Source of the DNA: Lachnospiraceae bacterium
GTDB lineage: Bacteria; Bacillota; Clostridia; Lachnospirales; Lachnospiraceae
Direction: 5' to 3'
Assembly: GCA_900770535.1 (NCBI GenBank)
Contig: CAAHDV010000227.1
Span: 1 to 37,779, forward strand
Length of the DNA: 37,779 nucleotides
Part shown: one piece after another, positions 16,493 through 25,349 of the stretch
How positions within the stretch are numbered: the stretch's first letter is position 1
Layout: every line of letters begins with the position of its first letter
The notes under the pieces: model-generated
Seen by the model: only the letters and a program-made list of their open reading frames with translations
The model's database searches: none
Told to the model about the DNA's origin: nothing
Translations under genes and position numbers: made by a program

Positions 16493-18295
16493 ATGAAGAT
16501 ATTGACAAAAGATACCTGGCAGATCATACGGCAGAACTGGAAAAATATTCTTTTGTTCGAACTTCTATACCGTGGAATCACAACACCGGTCTATATGCGG
16601 CTTGTCAGCCGCGGAATCCGGCTTGCGCTGCAGGCGGCGGGGTACAGCTATCTGACACCGGCTAATATTGGGAATTTTCTGATACGGCCGGTGACACTGC
16701 TCATCTTTGCCGCAGTGGCTTTTGTCGGGATTCTGATCCTGTCACTGGAGACGGCCGGCCTGATTACCGTATTTCAGGGGTCAGCCTATTATCAGAAGCT
16801 GACCCCTTTGCATATTCTGTGGGGCGGCCTGCAGAAGCTGAAAGATGAGATCCTGAAGCGCAACTGGCGGCTGCCGCTGCTTCTGACGGCCCAGTATCTG
16901 CTGATCCATCTGCCCTTTATCATGCGGACCATCGTCCGCTACAAACCGGCAAATTTTATTTTTCAGGAACTGAAAAAACAGCCGGTGGCTGTGGCATTTC
17001 TGGTGGTTTTGCTGATATTTGGAATTCTGGCGGCAATTCCGCGGTCTCTCACGGCCTATGGCTGTATGATCGAACAAAAACATTTTCACAGCGGCGTGGT
17101 GCGCAGCTGGCAGATGACCCACAAACGCAAGTGGAAGATTTCTTCCCTTGCCATGTTCTGGGAGCTGGCGGTCATTCTGCTGGCGGTGGCCGTGTATGCG
17201 GCTTCCGTGTGCATTGCCGCGGTCTGTGTGGTGCGTTTTTCCAGGCAGAATCTGGCCATGGCAGTGCTTCTTTCCGCGGCAGACCGGCTGGAGACCGGAA
17301 TCATATATCTGGCCTCCATTCTGGCAACGGTGGCGGTATATGCGGCGCTGTCTGTGGCGTATTACCAGTATGGAAACCGCAGGTTTCACACGGAACGCTG
17401 GGACTTTGGCTATCCGGCAAAGGACAGTGTAAGCCGGAAGACCATGGCGGCTGTCTTAAGCATCGTGGTCTGCGTCGGCCTGTTTTATATTTATGATCTG
17501 GTCCGCAATGGCTCGGAGCTTTCGGAAGAACTCCTGATCGAGACAGAGATCACGGCACACCGGGGCAGCTCGAAGACGGCTCCGGAGAACACGATCCCGG
17601 CTATTGAAGCTGCCATGGAGGAACTGGCGGACAGTGTGGAGATCGATGTCCAGATGACCACGGACGGAGTCGTTGTGCTGGGGCACGACGCCAGCTTAAA
17701 GCGGGTGGCAGGCGTGAACCGCTCCATTGCGTCCATGACCTTCGAGGAGCTGGAAAAACTGGATGTGGGTTCCTGGTTTTCTCCGGAATACGCGGGAACA
17801 CGCATTCCGGCCTTAAGCGAGGTGCTGGAGCTGTGCAGTCAGAAAACCAGCCTGAACATCGAAATCAAATATGTAGGAAAGAACAGTGAACTGCCGGAGA
17901 AGACGACGGAGATGGTCAAGGAATACGGCATGGAGAACCAGTGCGTGATCACGTCCACAAACCTGTCTTACTTAAAGCGGGTAAAGGCAGTTCTGCCGGA
18001 GGTCCGTACCGGCTACATCATTTCCGCGGCCTACGGAAACTTCTATTCCAGTGAGGATGTGGATTTCATCAGCATCCGCTCCGGGTTTGTGACGTCCGCG
18101 CTCATGCAGAACGCCCATGAACAAGGTAAAGCGGTCTATGCCTGGACCGTGAATACCAAGAGCGAGCTGGAGCGCCTGACCCTTCTGGGGGTAGATGGTA
18201 TCATTACGGACCGGCCGGTGCTGGCCCGGGAGATTGTCTACCGGGAAGAGGCAACGGAGTCGCTGTTTGAATATCTGAAGCTGGTGCTTCGGTAA
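16493..18295 (+). CDS. Membrane glycerophosphodiester phosphodiesterase
   Basis: A 600-residue protein with an N-terminal multi-helix membrane domain (about 1-345, several hydrophobic segments, of the type found before GDPD domains) and a C-terminal GDPD TIM barrel (about 350-595). Catalytic features are His356 in AHRGSS, APEN with Glu, EIDVQMT with Glu and Asp, and GHDASL with the second His. Later NIEIKY and the AWTVN motif complete the barrel. The likely substrates are glycerophosphodiesters or lipoteichoic-acid-like polymers, hydrolysed to glycerol-3-phosphate; substrate is inferred. ATG lies 3 bp after the alarmone synthetase gene, with no strong ribosome binding site of its own, suggesting coupling. 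Confidence 0.92.
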   Translation: MKILTKDTWQIIRQNWKNILLFELLYRGITTPVYMRLVSRGIRLALQAAGYSYLTPANIGNFLIRPVTLLIFAAVAFVGILILSLETAGLITVFQGSAYYQKLTPLHILWGGLQKLKDEILKRNWRLPLLLTAQYLLIHLPFIMRTIVRYKPANFIFQELKKQPVAVAFLVVLLIFGILAAIPRSLTAYGCMIEQKHFHSGVVRSWQMTHKRKWKISSLAMFWELAVILLAVAVYAASVCIAAVCVVRFSRQNLAMAVLLSAADRLETGIIYLASILATVAVYAALSVAYYQYGNRRFHTERWDFGYPAKDSVSRKTMAAVLSIVVCVGLFYIYDLVRNGSELSEELLIETEITAHRGSSKTAPENTIPAIEAAMEELADSVEIDVQMTTDGVVVLGHDASLKRVAGVNRSIASMTFEELEKLDVGSWFSPEYAGTRIPALSEVLELCSQKTSLNIEIKYVGKNSELPEKTTEMVKEYGMENQCVITSTNLSYLKRVKAVLPEVRTGYIISAAYGNFYSSEDVDFISIRSGFVTSALMQNAHEQGKAVYAWTVNTKSELERLTLLGVDGIITDRPVLAREIVYREEATESLFEYLKLVLR

Positions 18296-18322
18296 AATAA
18301 GTGAGTGACAGGAGATACAACC

Positions 18323-18781
18323 ATGCGTGTAGTTTTACAGAGAGTGACACAGGCCAGTGTCAAAGTAGATGGCGAGGTCATCGGAGCCATTGGCAGCGGA
18401 TTTCTGATCCTGCTTGGCGTTTCGGATGAGGACAATGAGTCTGTGGCAGATAAAATGGCCGACAAGATCTGCAAGCTGCGGATCTTCGCGGATGAGAACG
18501 GAAAAACCAACCTTTCCCTGACTGACGTTGGCGGGGAACTTCTGGTGGTGAGTCAGTTTACCCTGTATGCAGACTGCCACAAGGGCAACCGCCCAAGTTT
18601 TGTGAAGGCAGGCGCGCCGGATAAGGCGAACCGACTTTACGAATATTTTGTGGAGCGCTGCCGCCAGTATGTTCCAAAAGTGGAGCATGGAAGCTTTGGC
18701 GCGGATATGAAGGTGGAACTGTTAAATGACGGTCCCTTTACCCTGGTACTGAATGCCGATGAAAACGGTATTGTTTCATAG
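18323..18781 (+). CDS. dtd: D-aminoacyl-tRNA deacylase
   Basis: A 152-residue DTD that hydrolyses D-aminoacyl-tRNAs (and mischarged Gly-tRNA-Ala) as translation proofreading. The N-terminus [13 protein letters not shown] is the family signature. [17 protein letters not shown] holds the active-site Ser-Gln-Phe-Thr, and NDGPFTLVL the conserved Gly-Pro motif. An in-frame ATG-less extension begins at 18305, but ATG 18323 has AGGAG eight bases upstream and gives the conserved start. The gene lies 27 bp after the GDPD gene. Confidence 0.97.
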   Translation: MRVVLQRVTQASVKVDGEVIGAIGSGFLILLGVSDEDNESVADKMADKICKLRIFADENGKTNLSLTDVGGELLVVSQFTLYADCHKGNRPSFVKAGAPDKANRLYEYFVERCRQYVPKVEHGSFGADMKVELLNDGPFTLVLNADENGIVS

Positions 18782-18858
18782 CCGGGCACAGGGATGGATA
18801 CGATAGAAAAATGGCGGTCTGACCTGAGCGGGGTCAGGCTGCAAAAGGAGAACGAATT

Positions 18859-20259
18859 ATGAGTGAGAATGAAAAAACCGCAGGAAAGCTTTTGGAGGAG
18901 CAGCTGACCTTCCGTTTCCCGCATATCGGGAAGGAGGCACCGCAGCAGGTGGAAGAGGCTGCGGAGTTCTGTGAGGGATACAAGGCATTTTTAAATGAAG
19001 GAAAGACCGAGCGTGAGTGCGTGGAGGCGGCTGTAAAGCGCCTGGAGGCAGCAGACTACACCGCCATTGATTTCGCGAAGCAGTACCAGCCGGGCGATAA
19101 AGTGTATTTTATCAACCGCAAAAAGGCCATCATCATGACCACCTTCGGCCAGAAGCCGGTGAAGGAGGGCGTCCGCATCAACGGTGCCCACATCGATTCC
19201 CCGCGTCTGGATTTAAAACCGAATCCGGTTTACGAAAAAAACGACATGGCATACTTTAAGACCCACTACTATGGTGGCATCCGCAAGTACCAGTGGGGCA
19301 CCACACCACTTGCCATGCACGGTGTAGTCATTAAGAAAAATGGTGAGATTGTAAAAATCTCCATCGGTGAGCAGGAAGGGGATCCGGTATTCTGTGTCAG
19401 TGATCTGCTTCCGCATCTGGCTGCAAAGCAGAACGAAAGAAAGTTAAGCGAAGGATTAAAGGGCGAGGAGCTGAATGTGATCATCGGTTCCGTTCCGTTT
19501 GTGGATGACAGCGTGAAGGAGCCGGTGAAGCTGATGGCATTAAAGCTGTTGCATGACAGATATGGCATTACCGAAGCGGACTTTTACCGCGCGGAAATTG
19601 AGATGGTTCCGGCCCACAAGGCTGTGGATGTTGGTCTGGATCGCAGCATGATCGGCGCGTACGGACAGGACGACCGTATCTGCGCTTATACGGCCATGAT
19701 GGCAGAGATGCAGGCAAAGGCTCCGGAGTACACCACCGTGACGGCTCTGGTAGATAAGGAAGAGATCGGCTCCGAGGGCAACACCGGCATGAATTCCGAT
19801 TTCTTAAAGCATTATCTGGAGCGCCTGGCCCAGATGCAGGGCGCGGATGTAAAGGATCTGTGTGAGCATGCCCTGTGCCTTTCTTCTGATGTAAACGCGG
19901 CCTACGATCCGACCTTTGCGGATGTCTTTGAGGCAAACAACTCCTGCTATATCAACAAGGGCTGCGTGCTGACCAAATACACCGGTGCCCGCGGCAAATC
20001 CGCATCCAACGATGCCAGCGCGGAAACCATGGCGAAGGTCATTGGCATCATGGAAAAAGAAGGTGTGTACTGGCAGGCCGGTGAGCTTGGCGCGGTAGAC
20101 CAGGGCGGCGGTGGAACCATTGCCAAATATGTGGCGCACTTAAACATTGACGTGGTAGACCTGGGTGTACCGATCCTCTCCATGCACGCGCCGTTTGAGC
20201 TGTCCTCCAAGCTGGATGTGTACAATACATACAAAGCGTTCTGCGCATTTTACAAATAA
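18859..20259 (+). CDS. M18-family aminopeptidase
   Basis: A 466-residue metallo-aminopeptidase of family M18, the clan of yeast aminopeptidase I and bacterial ApeA/ApeB. These proteins use two zinc ions and form large cytoplasmic tetrahedral complexes. Metal-site motifs in order are GAHIDSPRLDLKP (first His and Asp), LVDKEEIGSEGNTG (Glu pair), SSDVNAAYDPTF (Asp) and LSMHAPFE (last His). There is no signal peptide. Start ATG follows AAAAGGAG by about seven bases. Residues preferred at the N-terminus of substrates cannot be told from sequence. Confidence 0.95.
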   Translation: MSENEKTAGKLLEEQLTFRFPHIGKEAPQQVEEAAEFCEGYKAFLNEGKTERECVEAAVKRLEAADYTAIDFAKQYQPGDKVYFINRKKAIIMTTFGQKPVKEGVRINGAHIDSPRLDLKPNPVYEKNDMAYFKTHYYGGIRKYQWGTTPLAMHGVVIKKNGEIVKISIGEQEGDPVFCVSDLLPHLAAKQNERKLSEGLKGEELNVIIGSVPFVDDSVKEPVKLMALKLLHDRYGITEADFYRAEIEMVPAHKAVDVGLDRSMIGAYGQDDRICAYTAMMAEMQAKAPEYTTVTALVDKEEIGSEGNTGMNSDFLKHYLERLAQMQGADVKDLCEHALCLSSDVNAAYDPTFADVFEANNSCYINKGCVLTKYTGARGKSASNDASAETMAKVIGIMEKEGVYWQAGELGAVDQGGGGTIAKYVAHLNIDVVDLGVPILSMHAPFELSSKLDVYNTYKAFCAFYK

Positions 20260-20266
20260 TGGAATG

Positions 20267-20286
20267 ATTCATAAAAATTTATGAAT
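20267..20286. promoter_or_regulatory. 20-bp palindrome upstream of the lipoprotein gene
   Basis: ATTCATAAA, two A, TTTATGAAT: perfect 9-bp arms. It lies 15 bp upstream of the -35 region of the following promoter, a position suited to a regulator dimer. No T-run of note directly follows, so it is less likely a terminator of the aminopeptidase gene. Confidence 0.5.
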
Positions 20287-20300
20287 TTATGCGGAAATGC

Positions 20301-20329
20301 TTTTTTTAACGCCCGCGATATGCTATAAC
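20301..20329 (+). promoter_or_regulatory. Probable extended -10 promoter of the PPIase lipoprotein gene
   Basis: TGCTATAAC at 20321-20329 is an extended -10 element (TG, one base, TATAAC). The hexamer 17 bp upstream is TTTTTT, a weak -35, as is tolerated with an extended -10. Confidence 0.55.
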
Positions 20330-20369
20330 TGTAGGAAATAATGAGAAAGACAAACTGAGGAAGACATTT

Positions 20370-21431
20370 ATGAAAAAACATGTGAGACTGACCCTTTGCT
20401 GCGCGGCAGCAGTGATGCTGGCTGCAGGATGCGGCAAAAAGTCTGATACAGCAGAGACGACCACAGCGGCCGAGACCACGGAAGCTGAGATCACCGATAA
20501 AGGCGAAGTAACGAAACTTGGCCAGTATAAGGGAATCGAAGTAACAAAGGAAGACACCACCGTGACCGACGCAGAACTCGACCAGCGGATCGCAAGCATT
20601 CTGCAGGCGAATCCGGAGATTACGGAGATTACAGACCGTCCGGCGCAGGAGGGTGACACTGTCAACATTGATTATGTCGGCATGAAAGACGGCGTAGCCT
20701 TTGACGGCGGAACCGCAGAAGGGTATGATCTGGAACTTGGCTCCGGTGCCTTCATTGATGGTTTTGAGGATGGACTGATCGGTGCAAACGTAGGGGAAGA
20801 GCGCAGCTTAAACCTGACTTTCCCGGAAGACTATGGCAATGCAGATCTGGCCGGACAGGCAGTTGTATTTGATGTTACGGTAAACAAAATCGAAGAAAAG
20901 AAAAACGCCGTTCTGGACGATGCTTTTGTACAGCGGGTTTCCGATTTTTCCACGGTAGATGAGTTCAAGGCAGATACCATGGCTACCCTTCAGGAAGAGA
21001 AGGAGCAGAGTGCGGCACAGCAGGTTGAGGATGACGCGTTTGCGGCTGCGGTAGACAACTCAGAGTACAGCTTAAATGAAGCAGCAGTTGAGCAGCAGTA
21101 CAACAATCAGCTCACCTACTATGAGAACATGTTCTCTTCTTATGGTTTCACCATGGAGAGCTATGCGGAGATGATCGGCCAGACCGAGGATGAGTTCAAG
21201 GAGACTCTGCATACGGCAGCAGAGAACGCGATCAAACAGCAGCTTTTAATTGATGCGGTAGCAGAAAAAGAGGGACTTACGGTTGAGGATGCGGACCGCG
21301 AAAGCCTTGCGGAGAATTATGGCACAGATTTAAAAACTCTGCAGGATACTTACGGCGAGGATATGGTAGACCAGACCGCACTGATCTACAAAGTAGTAGA
21401 GTTCATTGGCAGCAATGCCGTTGTGAAATAA
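20370..21431 (+). CDS. Trigger-factor-like FKBP peptidyl-prolyl isomerase lipoprotein
   Basis: A 353-residue predicted lipoprotein. The signal peptide ends in a lipobox LAAGC with Cys21 to be lipidated, followed by a Thr/Glu-rich linker. The FKBP isomerase domain spans about 95-175 (GDTVNIDYVGMKDGVAFDGG, LGSGAFIDGFEDGLIG), and residues 180-345 are helical and resemble the trigger factor C-terminal chaperone arms. It is thus a trigger factor lacking the ribosome-binding domain and exported to the outer face of the membrane, where it may fold secreted proteins. It has its own promoter. A 49-bp gap separates it from xpt. Confidence 0.9.
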   Translation: MKKHVRLTLCCAAAVMLAAGCGKKSDTAETTTAAETTEAEITDKGEVTKLGQYKGIEVTKEDTTVTDAELDQRIASILQANPEITEITDRPAQEGDTVNIDYVGMKDGVAFDGGTAEGYDLELGSGAFIDGFEDGLIGANVGEERSLNLTFPEDYGNADLAGQAVVFDVTVNKIEEKKNAVLDDAFVQRVSDFSTVDEFKADTMATLQEEKEQSAAQQVEDDAFAAAVDNSEYSLNEAAVEQQYNNQLTYYENMFSSYGFTMESYAEMIGQTEDEFKETLHTAAENAIKQQLLIDAVAEKEGLTVEDADRESLAENYGTDLKTLQDTYGEDMVDQTALIYKVVEFIGSNAVVK

Positions 21432-21480
21432 ACACAGAATCCAAAAATAAAATACCAGAATATACAAGGGGGATATCCAG

Positions 21481-22068
21481 ATGCAGCTCTTAAAAGACAG
21501 AATTCGTAAAGATGGCAAGATCAAGGCAGGAAACGTGTTAAAGGTGGACAGTTTTTTGAATCACCAGATGGATACCGATCTTTTCGTAGAGATCGGCAAG
21601 GAGTTTAAACGCAGATTTGCGGACTGTGAGATCAACAAGATCCTTACGATTGAGGCATCCGGGATCGGCATTGCATGCGTTGTGGCACAGCAGTTCCATG
21701 TGCCGGTGGTATTCGCAAAGAAAACCCAGACCAAAAACATTGCAGGAGATGTTTATACCAGCAAGGTAGAGTCCTATACCCACGGACGTGTGTATGACAT
21801 CATCGTTTCCAAAGAGTTCCTTGGAACGGGCGATAAGGTTCTTTTAATTGATGATTTCCTGGCAAACGGAAAGGCGCTGGAAGGACTGGCAGCTGTAGTT
21901 GAGGAATCCGGAGCAGAGCTGGTAGGCGCAGGAATCGTGATCGAGAAAGGATTCCAGGTAGGCGGAGACATCATCCGTTCCAAGGGGATCCGTCTGGAGT
22001 CTCTGGCTATCGTAGACAGCATGGATGAGGAGACCGGCACCATTGTGTTCCGTGGAGACGAAGCGTGA
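21481..22068 (+). CDS. xpt: Xanthine phosphoribosyltransferase
   Basis: A 195-residue type I phosphoribosyltransferase of the Xpt family that salvages xanthine to XMP with PRPP. The N-terminus MQLLKDRIRKDGKI and DSFLNHQMD are family hallmarks, and the PRPP-binding loop is VLLIDDFLANGKAL. IEASGIG and FAKKTQT complete the pocket. The ribosome binding site AAGGGGG lies eight bases before ATG. The 49-bp upstream gap is too short to hold the purine riboswitch often found before xpt, so transcription probably comes from the preceding gene. The stop overlaps the start of the next gene. Confidence 0.96.
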   Translation: MQLLKDRIRKDGKIKAGNVLKVDSFLNHQMDTDLFVEIGKEFKRRFADCEINKILTIEASGIGIACVVAQQFHVPVVFAKKTQTKNIAGDVYTSKVESYTHGRVYDIIVSKEFLGTGDKVLLIDDFLANGKALEGLAAVVEESGAELVGAGIVIEKGFQVGGDIIRSKGIRLESLAIVDSMDEETGTIVFRGDEA

Positions 22069-22865
22069 GTAAGAGAAAAGCATTATTCTTCGATATTGAC
22101 GGCACCCTGCTCAGTGAAGTAACAAAAACCGTTCCGGAGAGCGCGAAGAAGGCCATTTCCATAGCGCGTTCCCTGGGACATCTGGTGTATATCAATACCG
22201 GACGTTCTTATGGCGAGATTGGTCAGGTACGCGATATTGCGGAGGTAGACGGCTGGCTTTGCGGCTGCGGAACGTACGCAGAGTCTGAGGGCAGGACCAT
22301 TTTAAACCGGCTGATGCCGGTGCAGCAGGTGCAGCGCATCGCGAGGCTTGCGGTGGATTCTGATGCCGACATTTTTCTGGAGGGACCGGGCGTCTGCTAT
22401 TACTGCAGTAAGTCCGGACGCATGCCCTTTGGACAGCAGCTGCGGAAAAATTTTGGAAACACCATTGAATGGCTGGAGCCGGAGGCCGTATGCGGTGAGG
22501 TGAACAAGTTTTGCCTTCTGACCGATGAGCAGAGTGACCGCGTCGGACTGTTCCGGAATCTGGATCTGGATATTGCAGTGATCGACCGGGGCGAGGGTTT
22601 TTATGAGTGCGTTCCGGAAGGATTCACCAAGGCTACGGCGATTGATGTAATTCTGGAAGCCTACGGCCTGACTCTGGAGGATGCTTACGTTTTTGGAGAC
22701 AGCACCAACGATATTGCCATGTTCGAGCACGTGCCGAACGCGGTGCTGATGGGCAGACACAGCCCAGAGCTGGAGCCTTATGCCAGCTTTCTGACCAAAA
22801 CCGTGGAGCAGGATGGCATCTGGTATGCCATGGAGAAACTTGGATTATTAAGTGAGGATGTATAA
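22065..22865 (+). CDS. HAD-superfamily Cof-type phosphatase
   Basis: A 266-residue HAD hydrolase of the Cof/IIB group. Motif I is FFDIDGTLL near the N-terminus (Asp nucleophile and acid/base Asp), motif II is INTGRS, motif III is a Lys in GFTKATAI, and motif IV is VFGDSTNDIAMF. The region between is the C2 cap. Substrate is probably a sugar phosphate or a flavin or pyridoxal phosphate, but cannot be told. It starts with GTG inside a GTGA overlap with the xpt stop, so translation is coupled. The next gene starts directly after its stop codon. Confidence 0.9.
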   Translation: MSKRKALFFDIDGTLLSEVTKTVPESAKKAISIARSLGHLVYINTGRSYGEIGQVRDIAEVDGWLCGCGTYAESEGRTILNRLMPVQQVQRIARLAVDSDADIFLEGPGVCYYCSKSGRMPFGQQLRKNFGNTIEWLEPEAVCGEVNKFCLLTDEQSDRVGLFRNLDLDIAVIDRGEGFYECVPEGFTKATAIDVILEAYGLTLEDAYVFGDSTNDIAMFEHVPNAVLMGRHSPELEPYASFLTKTVEQDGIWYAMEKLGLLSEDV

Positions 22866-25349
22866 ATGAATAACAACACATTGCGGATCGGTACAAGAAA
22901 AAGCCGGCTGGCAATGGTTCAGACGGAAATTGTGCGGGAAGAAATTCTGGCACATTTTCCATTTTTAGAGATCGAAATTGTGCCGATGAGCACAAAGGGG
23001 GATCAGATTCTGGACCGTTCGCTGACCAGCTTTGGAGGAAAAGGCGTATTTACCAAAGAACTGGAGGAGGCACTTTTAAAGGGTGAAATTGATATGGCGG
23101 TTCACAGTGCCAAGGACATGCCCATGGAATTTCCGAAAGGGCTGGCGCTGGGGGCAGTGCTGTCCCGGGAGGATGCTTCGGATGTGCTGGTAACAACGGA
23201 CGGCACACCGGTGAAGGAGATGGCACCGGGAAGCATCATTGGTACAAGCTCTTTGCGCCGCCAGATCCAGATCCGTCAGATGAATCCCCAGGTGCAGGTA
23301 AAGCTTCTTCGGGGAAATGTGCAGACTCGGATTGAAAAGTTAAAGAACGGCCAGTATAACGGGATTCTGCTGGCAGCGGCAGGATTGAACCGGCTGGGAA
23401 TTTGTGGAACAAGTCTGGCAGCAGAGCATGGACAGAAGCTGGTTGGTGAGGCGTGCATGACAGGAATGCAGGACGAAGCAGCAGATTCCCTGTACTTTGA
23501 GCATCTGCCGATGGAGCAGTTTGTTCCGGCGGCCGGACAAGGCATTCTGGCGGTGGAGATCCGACAGGGAGAGCTGGCGGAAATTATGAAAGCCATCCAT
23601 TCGGCAGAGACTGAGGCGGAACTGACGGCCGAGCGGGAGTTTTTAACCATTCTTGGCGGCGGCTGCAACGCGCCATGCGGGGCGCACTGCAGGCTGGATA
23701 AGGAAACGGGGAAGCTTTCCATGCATGTGATGTATGCAAAGGATGGTGTGCATCCGGAGTACCGGAAGAGTGCAATTTTCCTTTATGATGATATATTAAA
23801 AGATGCGAAAAAACTGGCCCATGACCTGGCCGTTCTGGTGCGCTGCAGGCCGGTGTATCTGGTGGGCGCAGGTCCCGGAGACGCAGGACTCTTTACCGAA
23901 AAGGGCCTGGACTGTGTGCGCCGGGCGGACGTGATTATCTATGACAATCTCATTTCCGGCTCCATCTTAAATGAAGCCCGGCTGGATGCGGAACTGATCT
24001 ACGCAGGCAAGCGTTCCGGCAGCCATTATATGAAGCAGGAGGAAATCTCTGCGCTGCTGGTGAAAAAGGCACTGGAGGGCCACCGGGTGGTGCGCTTAAA
24101 GGGCGGTGATCCATTTATCTTTGGCCGCGGAGGTGAGGAAGCAATGGAGCTTTCTAAAATGGATATTCCTTTTGAGATTGTGCCGGGGGTTTCTTCCTCC
24201 TACAGTGTTCCGGCCTACGCAGGAATTCCGGTGACCCACCGGGGCCTGGCATCCTCCTTCCATGTGGTAACCGGCCATGAGGATGGAAATAAGACGAGCT
24301 CCGTGCTGGATTATCGGACGCTGGCAAAGGAAGAGGGAACGCTGATCTTTCTGATGGGGCTTAAGAATCTGGATAAGATTGCCGCAAACCTCATCGCAAA
24401 CGGGAAAGACCCGAAGACTCCGGCGGCGGTGCTGGAGCGGGGAACCATCGCAGCGCAGAGAAGCGTAAAGGCAGATCTGGAACACATCGCGGAGGCGGCA
24501 GAAAAAGCCGGAATTCAGACACCGGCTATTTCCGTGGTTGGTTCTGTCGTGGAATTGAAAGATAACCTGTCCTGGTTTGGCCGGGGCATACTGGCCGGAA
24601 AACGGGTCATGGTTACGGGAACCAGAGCCTTTGCGCGGGAGATGGACGAGGCATTCCAGCCGCTGGGGGCAGAACTGGTGGCGTTAAGCCTCATTGAGGT
24701 GCGTCCGCTCTGGAATGAGGTGATCGAGACGGCGTTAAAGAAGCTTGGCAGCTACCAGTGGATCGTGTTTACCAGCGGAAATGGCGTGGAGCTGTTCTTT
24801 ACCCTGCTCCGGGAACAGGGCATAGATCTGCGCAGGCTGATGCAGGTGAAGTTTGCCGTCATTGGGCGGAAGACTGCGGATGCACTGCTGCAGCATGGAT
24901 TTCAGAGTGATTTTGTGCCGGAGCAGTTTTCCGGGGCAGATCTGGCGGCAGAGTGGATACCGACGCTGAAACCAGATGAGAAGGTGGCGTTGTTCCGCGC
25001 GGAAAACGGATCGCGGGTACTGACGGAGGCACTGGCGGAAGCCGGAATCGCTTACGATGATATAGGACTGTATGAGACCTGGACCGATCTGCGGCGTCAG
25101 GAAGAATTAAACCGTGCAATCCGGGAAGTGGATTACGTGACGGTGGCCAGCAGCTCCGCTGCCCAGGCGCTGGCGGCCATGCTGGAACCGGAGCAGCGGG
25201 AGAACCTGACTGCGAAGCTCATATCCATAGGCCCGTCCACCACAAAGACCATGAAACAGCTTGGCCTGTCGGTATACGCGGATGCCGTGGAGTACACGGC
25301 AGAGGGCATGGCAGCCGTGATCCAGGCAGATGTGGAGGGAATGTTTTGA
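22866..25349 (+). CDS. HemC-CobA-HemD triple fusion (porphobilinogen to precorrin-2)
   Basis: An 827-residue fusion of three tetrapyrrole enzymes. Residues 1-310 are hydroxymethylbilane synthase: RIGTRKSRLAMVQTE, the HSAKDMP motif, and the dipyrromethane-binding Cys267 in GGGCNAP. Residues about 328-565 are uroporphyrinogen-III C-methyltransferase: VYLVGAGPGDAGLFT, GGDPFIFGRGGEE, VPGVSS and PVTHRG. Residues about 578-827 are uroporphyrinogen-III synthase: VMVTGTRAFAREM, FTSGNGVELFF, SSSAAQAL. Together they turn porphobilinogen into precorrin-2. The frame is unbroken with smooth linkers, so it appears to be one real gene. It starts immediately after the HAD stop codon, and its stop overlaps the next gene. 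The cobA-hemD fusion is well known in Clostridia; adding hemC is less usual. Confidence 0.95.
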   Translation: MNNNTLRIGTRKSRLAMVQTEIVREEILAHFPFLEIEIVPMSTKGDQILDRSLTSFGGKGVFTKELEEALLKGEIDMAVHSAKDMPMEFPKGLALGAVLSREDASDVLVTTDGTPVKEMAPGSIIGTSSLRRQIQIRQMNPQVQVKLLRGNVQTRIEKLKNGQYNGILLAAAGLNRLGICGTSLAAEHGQKLVGEACMTGMQDEAADSLYFEHLPMEQFVPAAGQGILAVEIRQGELAEIMKAIHSAETEAELTAEREFLTILGGGCNAPCGAHCRLDKETGKLSMHVMYAKDGVHPEYRKSAIFLYDDILKDAKKLAHDLAVLVRCRPVYLVGAGPGDAGLFTEKGLDCVRRADVIIYDNLISGSILNEARLDAELIYAGKRSGSHYMKQEEISALLVKKALEGHRVVRLKGGDPFIFGRGGEEAMELSKMDIPFEIVPGVSSSYSVPAYAGIPVTHRGLASSFHVVTGHEDGNKTSSVLDYRTLAKEEGTLIFLMGLKNLDKIAANLIANGKDPKTPAAVLERGTIAAQRSVKADLEHIAEAAEKAGIQTPAISVVGSVVELKDNLSWFGRGILAGKRVMVTGTRAFAREMDEAFQPLGAELVALSLIEVRPLWNEVIETALKKLGSYQWIVFTSGNGVELFFTLLREQGIDLRRLMQVKFAVIGRKTADALLQHGFQSDFVPEQFSGADLAAEWIPTLKPDEKVALFRAENGSRVLTEALAEAGIAYDDIGLYETWTDLRRQEELNRAIREVDYVTVASSSAAQALAAMLEPEQRENLTAKLISIGPSTTKTMKQLGLSVYADAVEYTAEGMAAVIQADVEGMF

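Noticed and set aside
21432..21480. Purine riboswitch before xpt
   Set aside because: The gap is only 49 bp and contains no aptamer-like structure.
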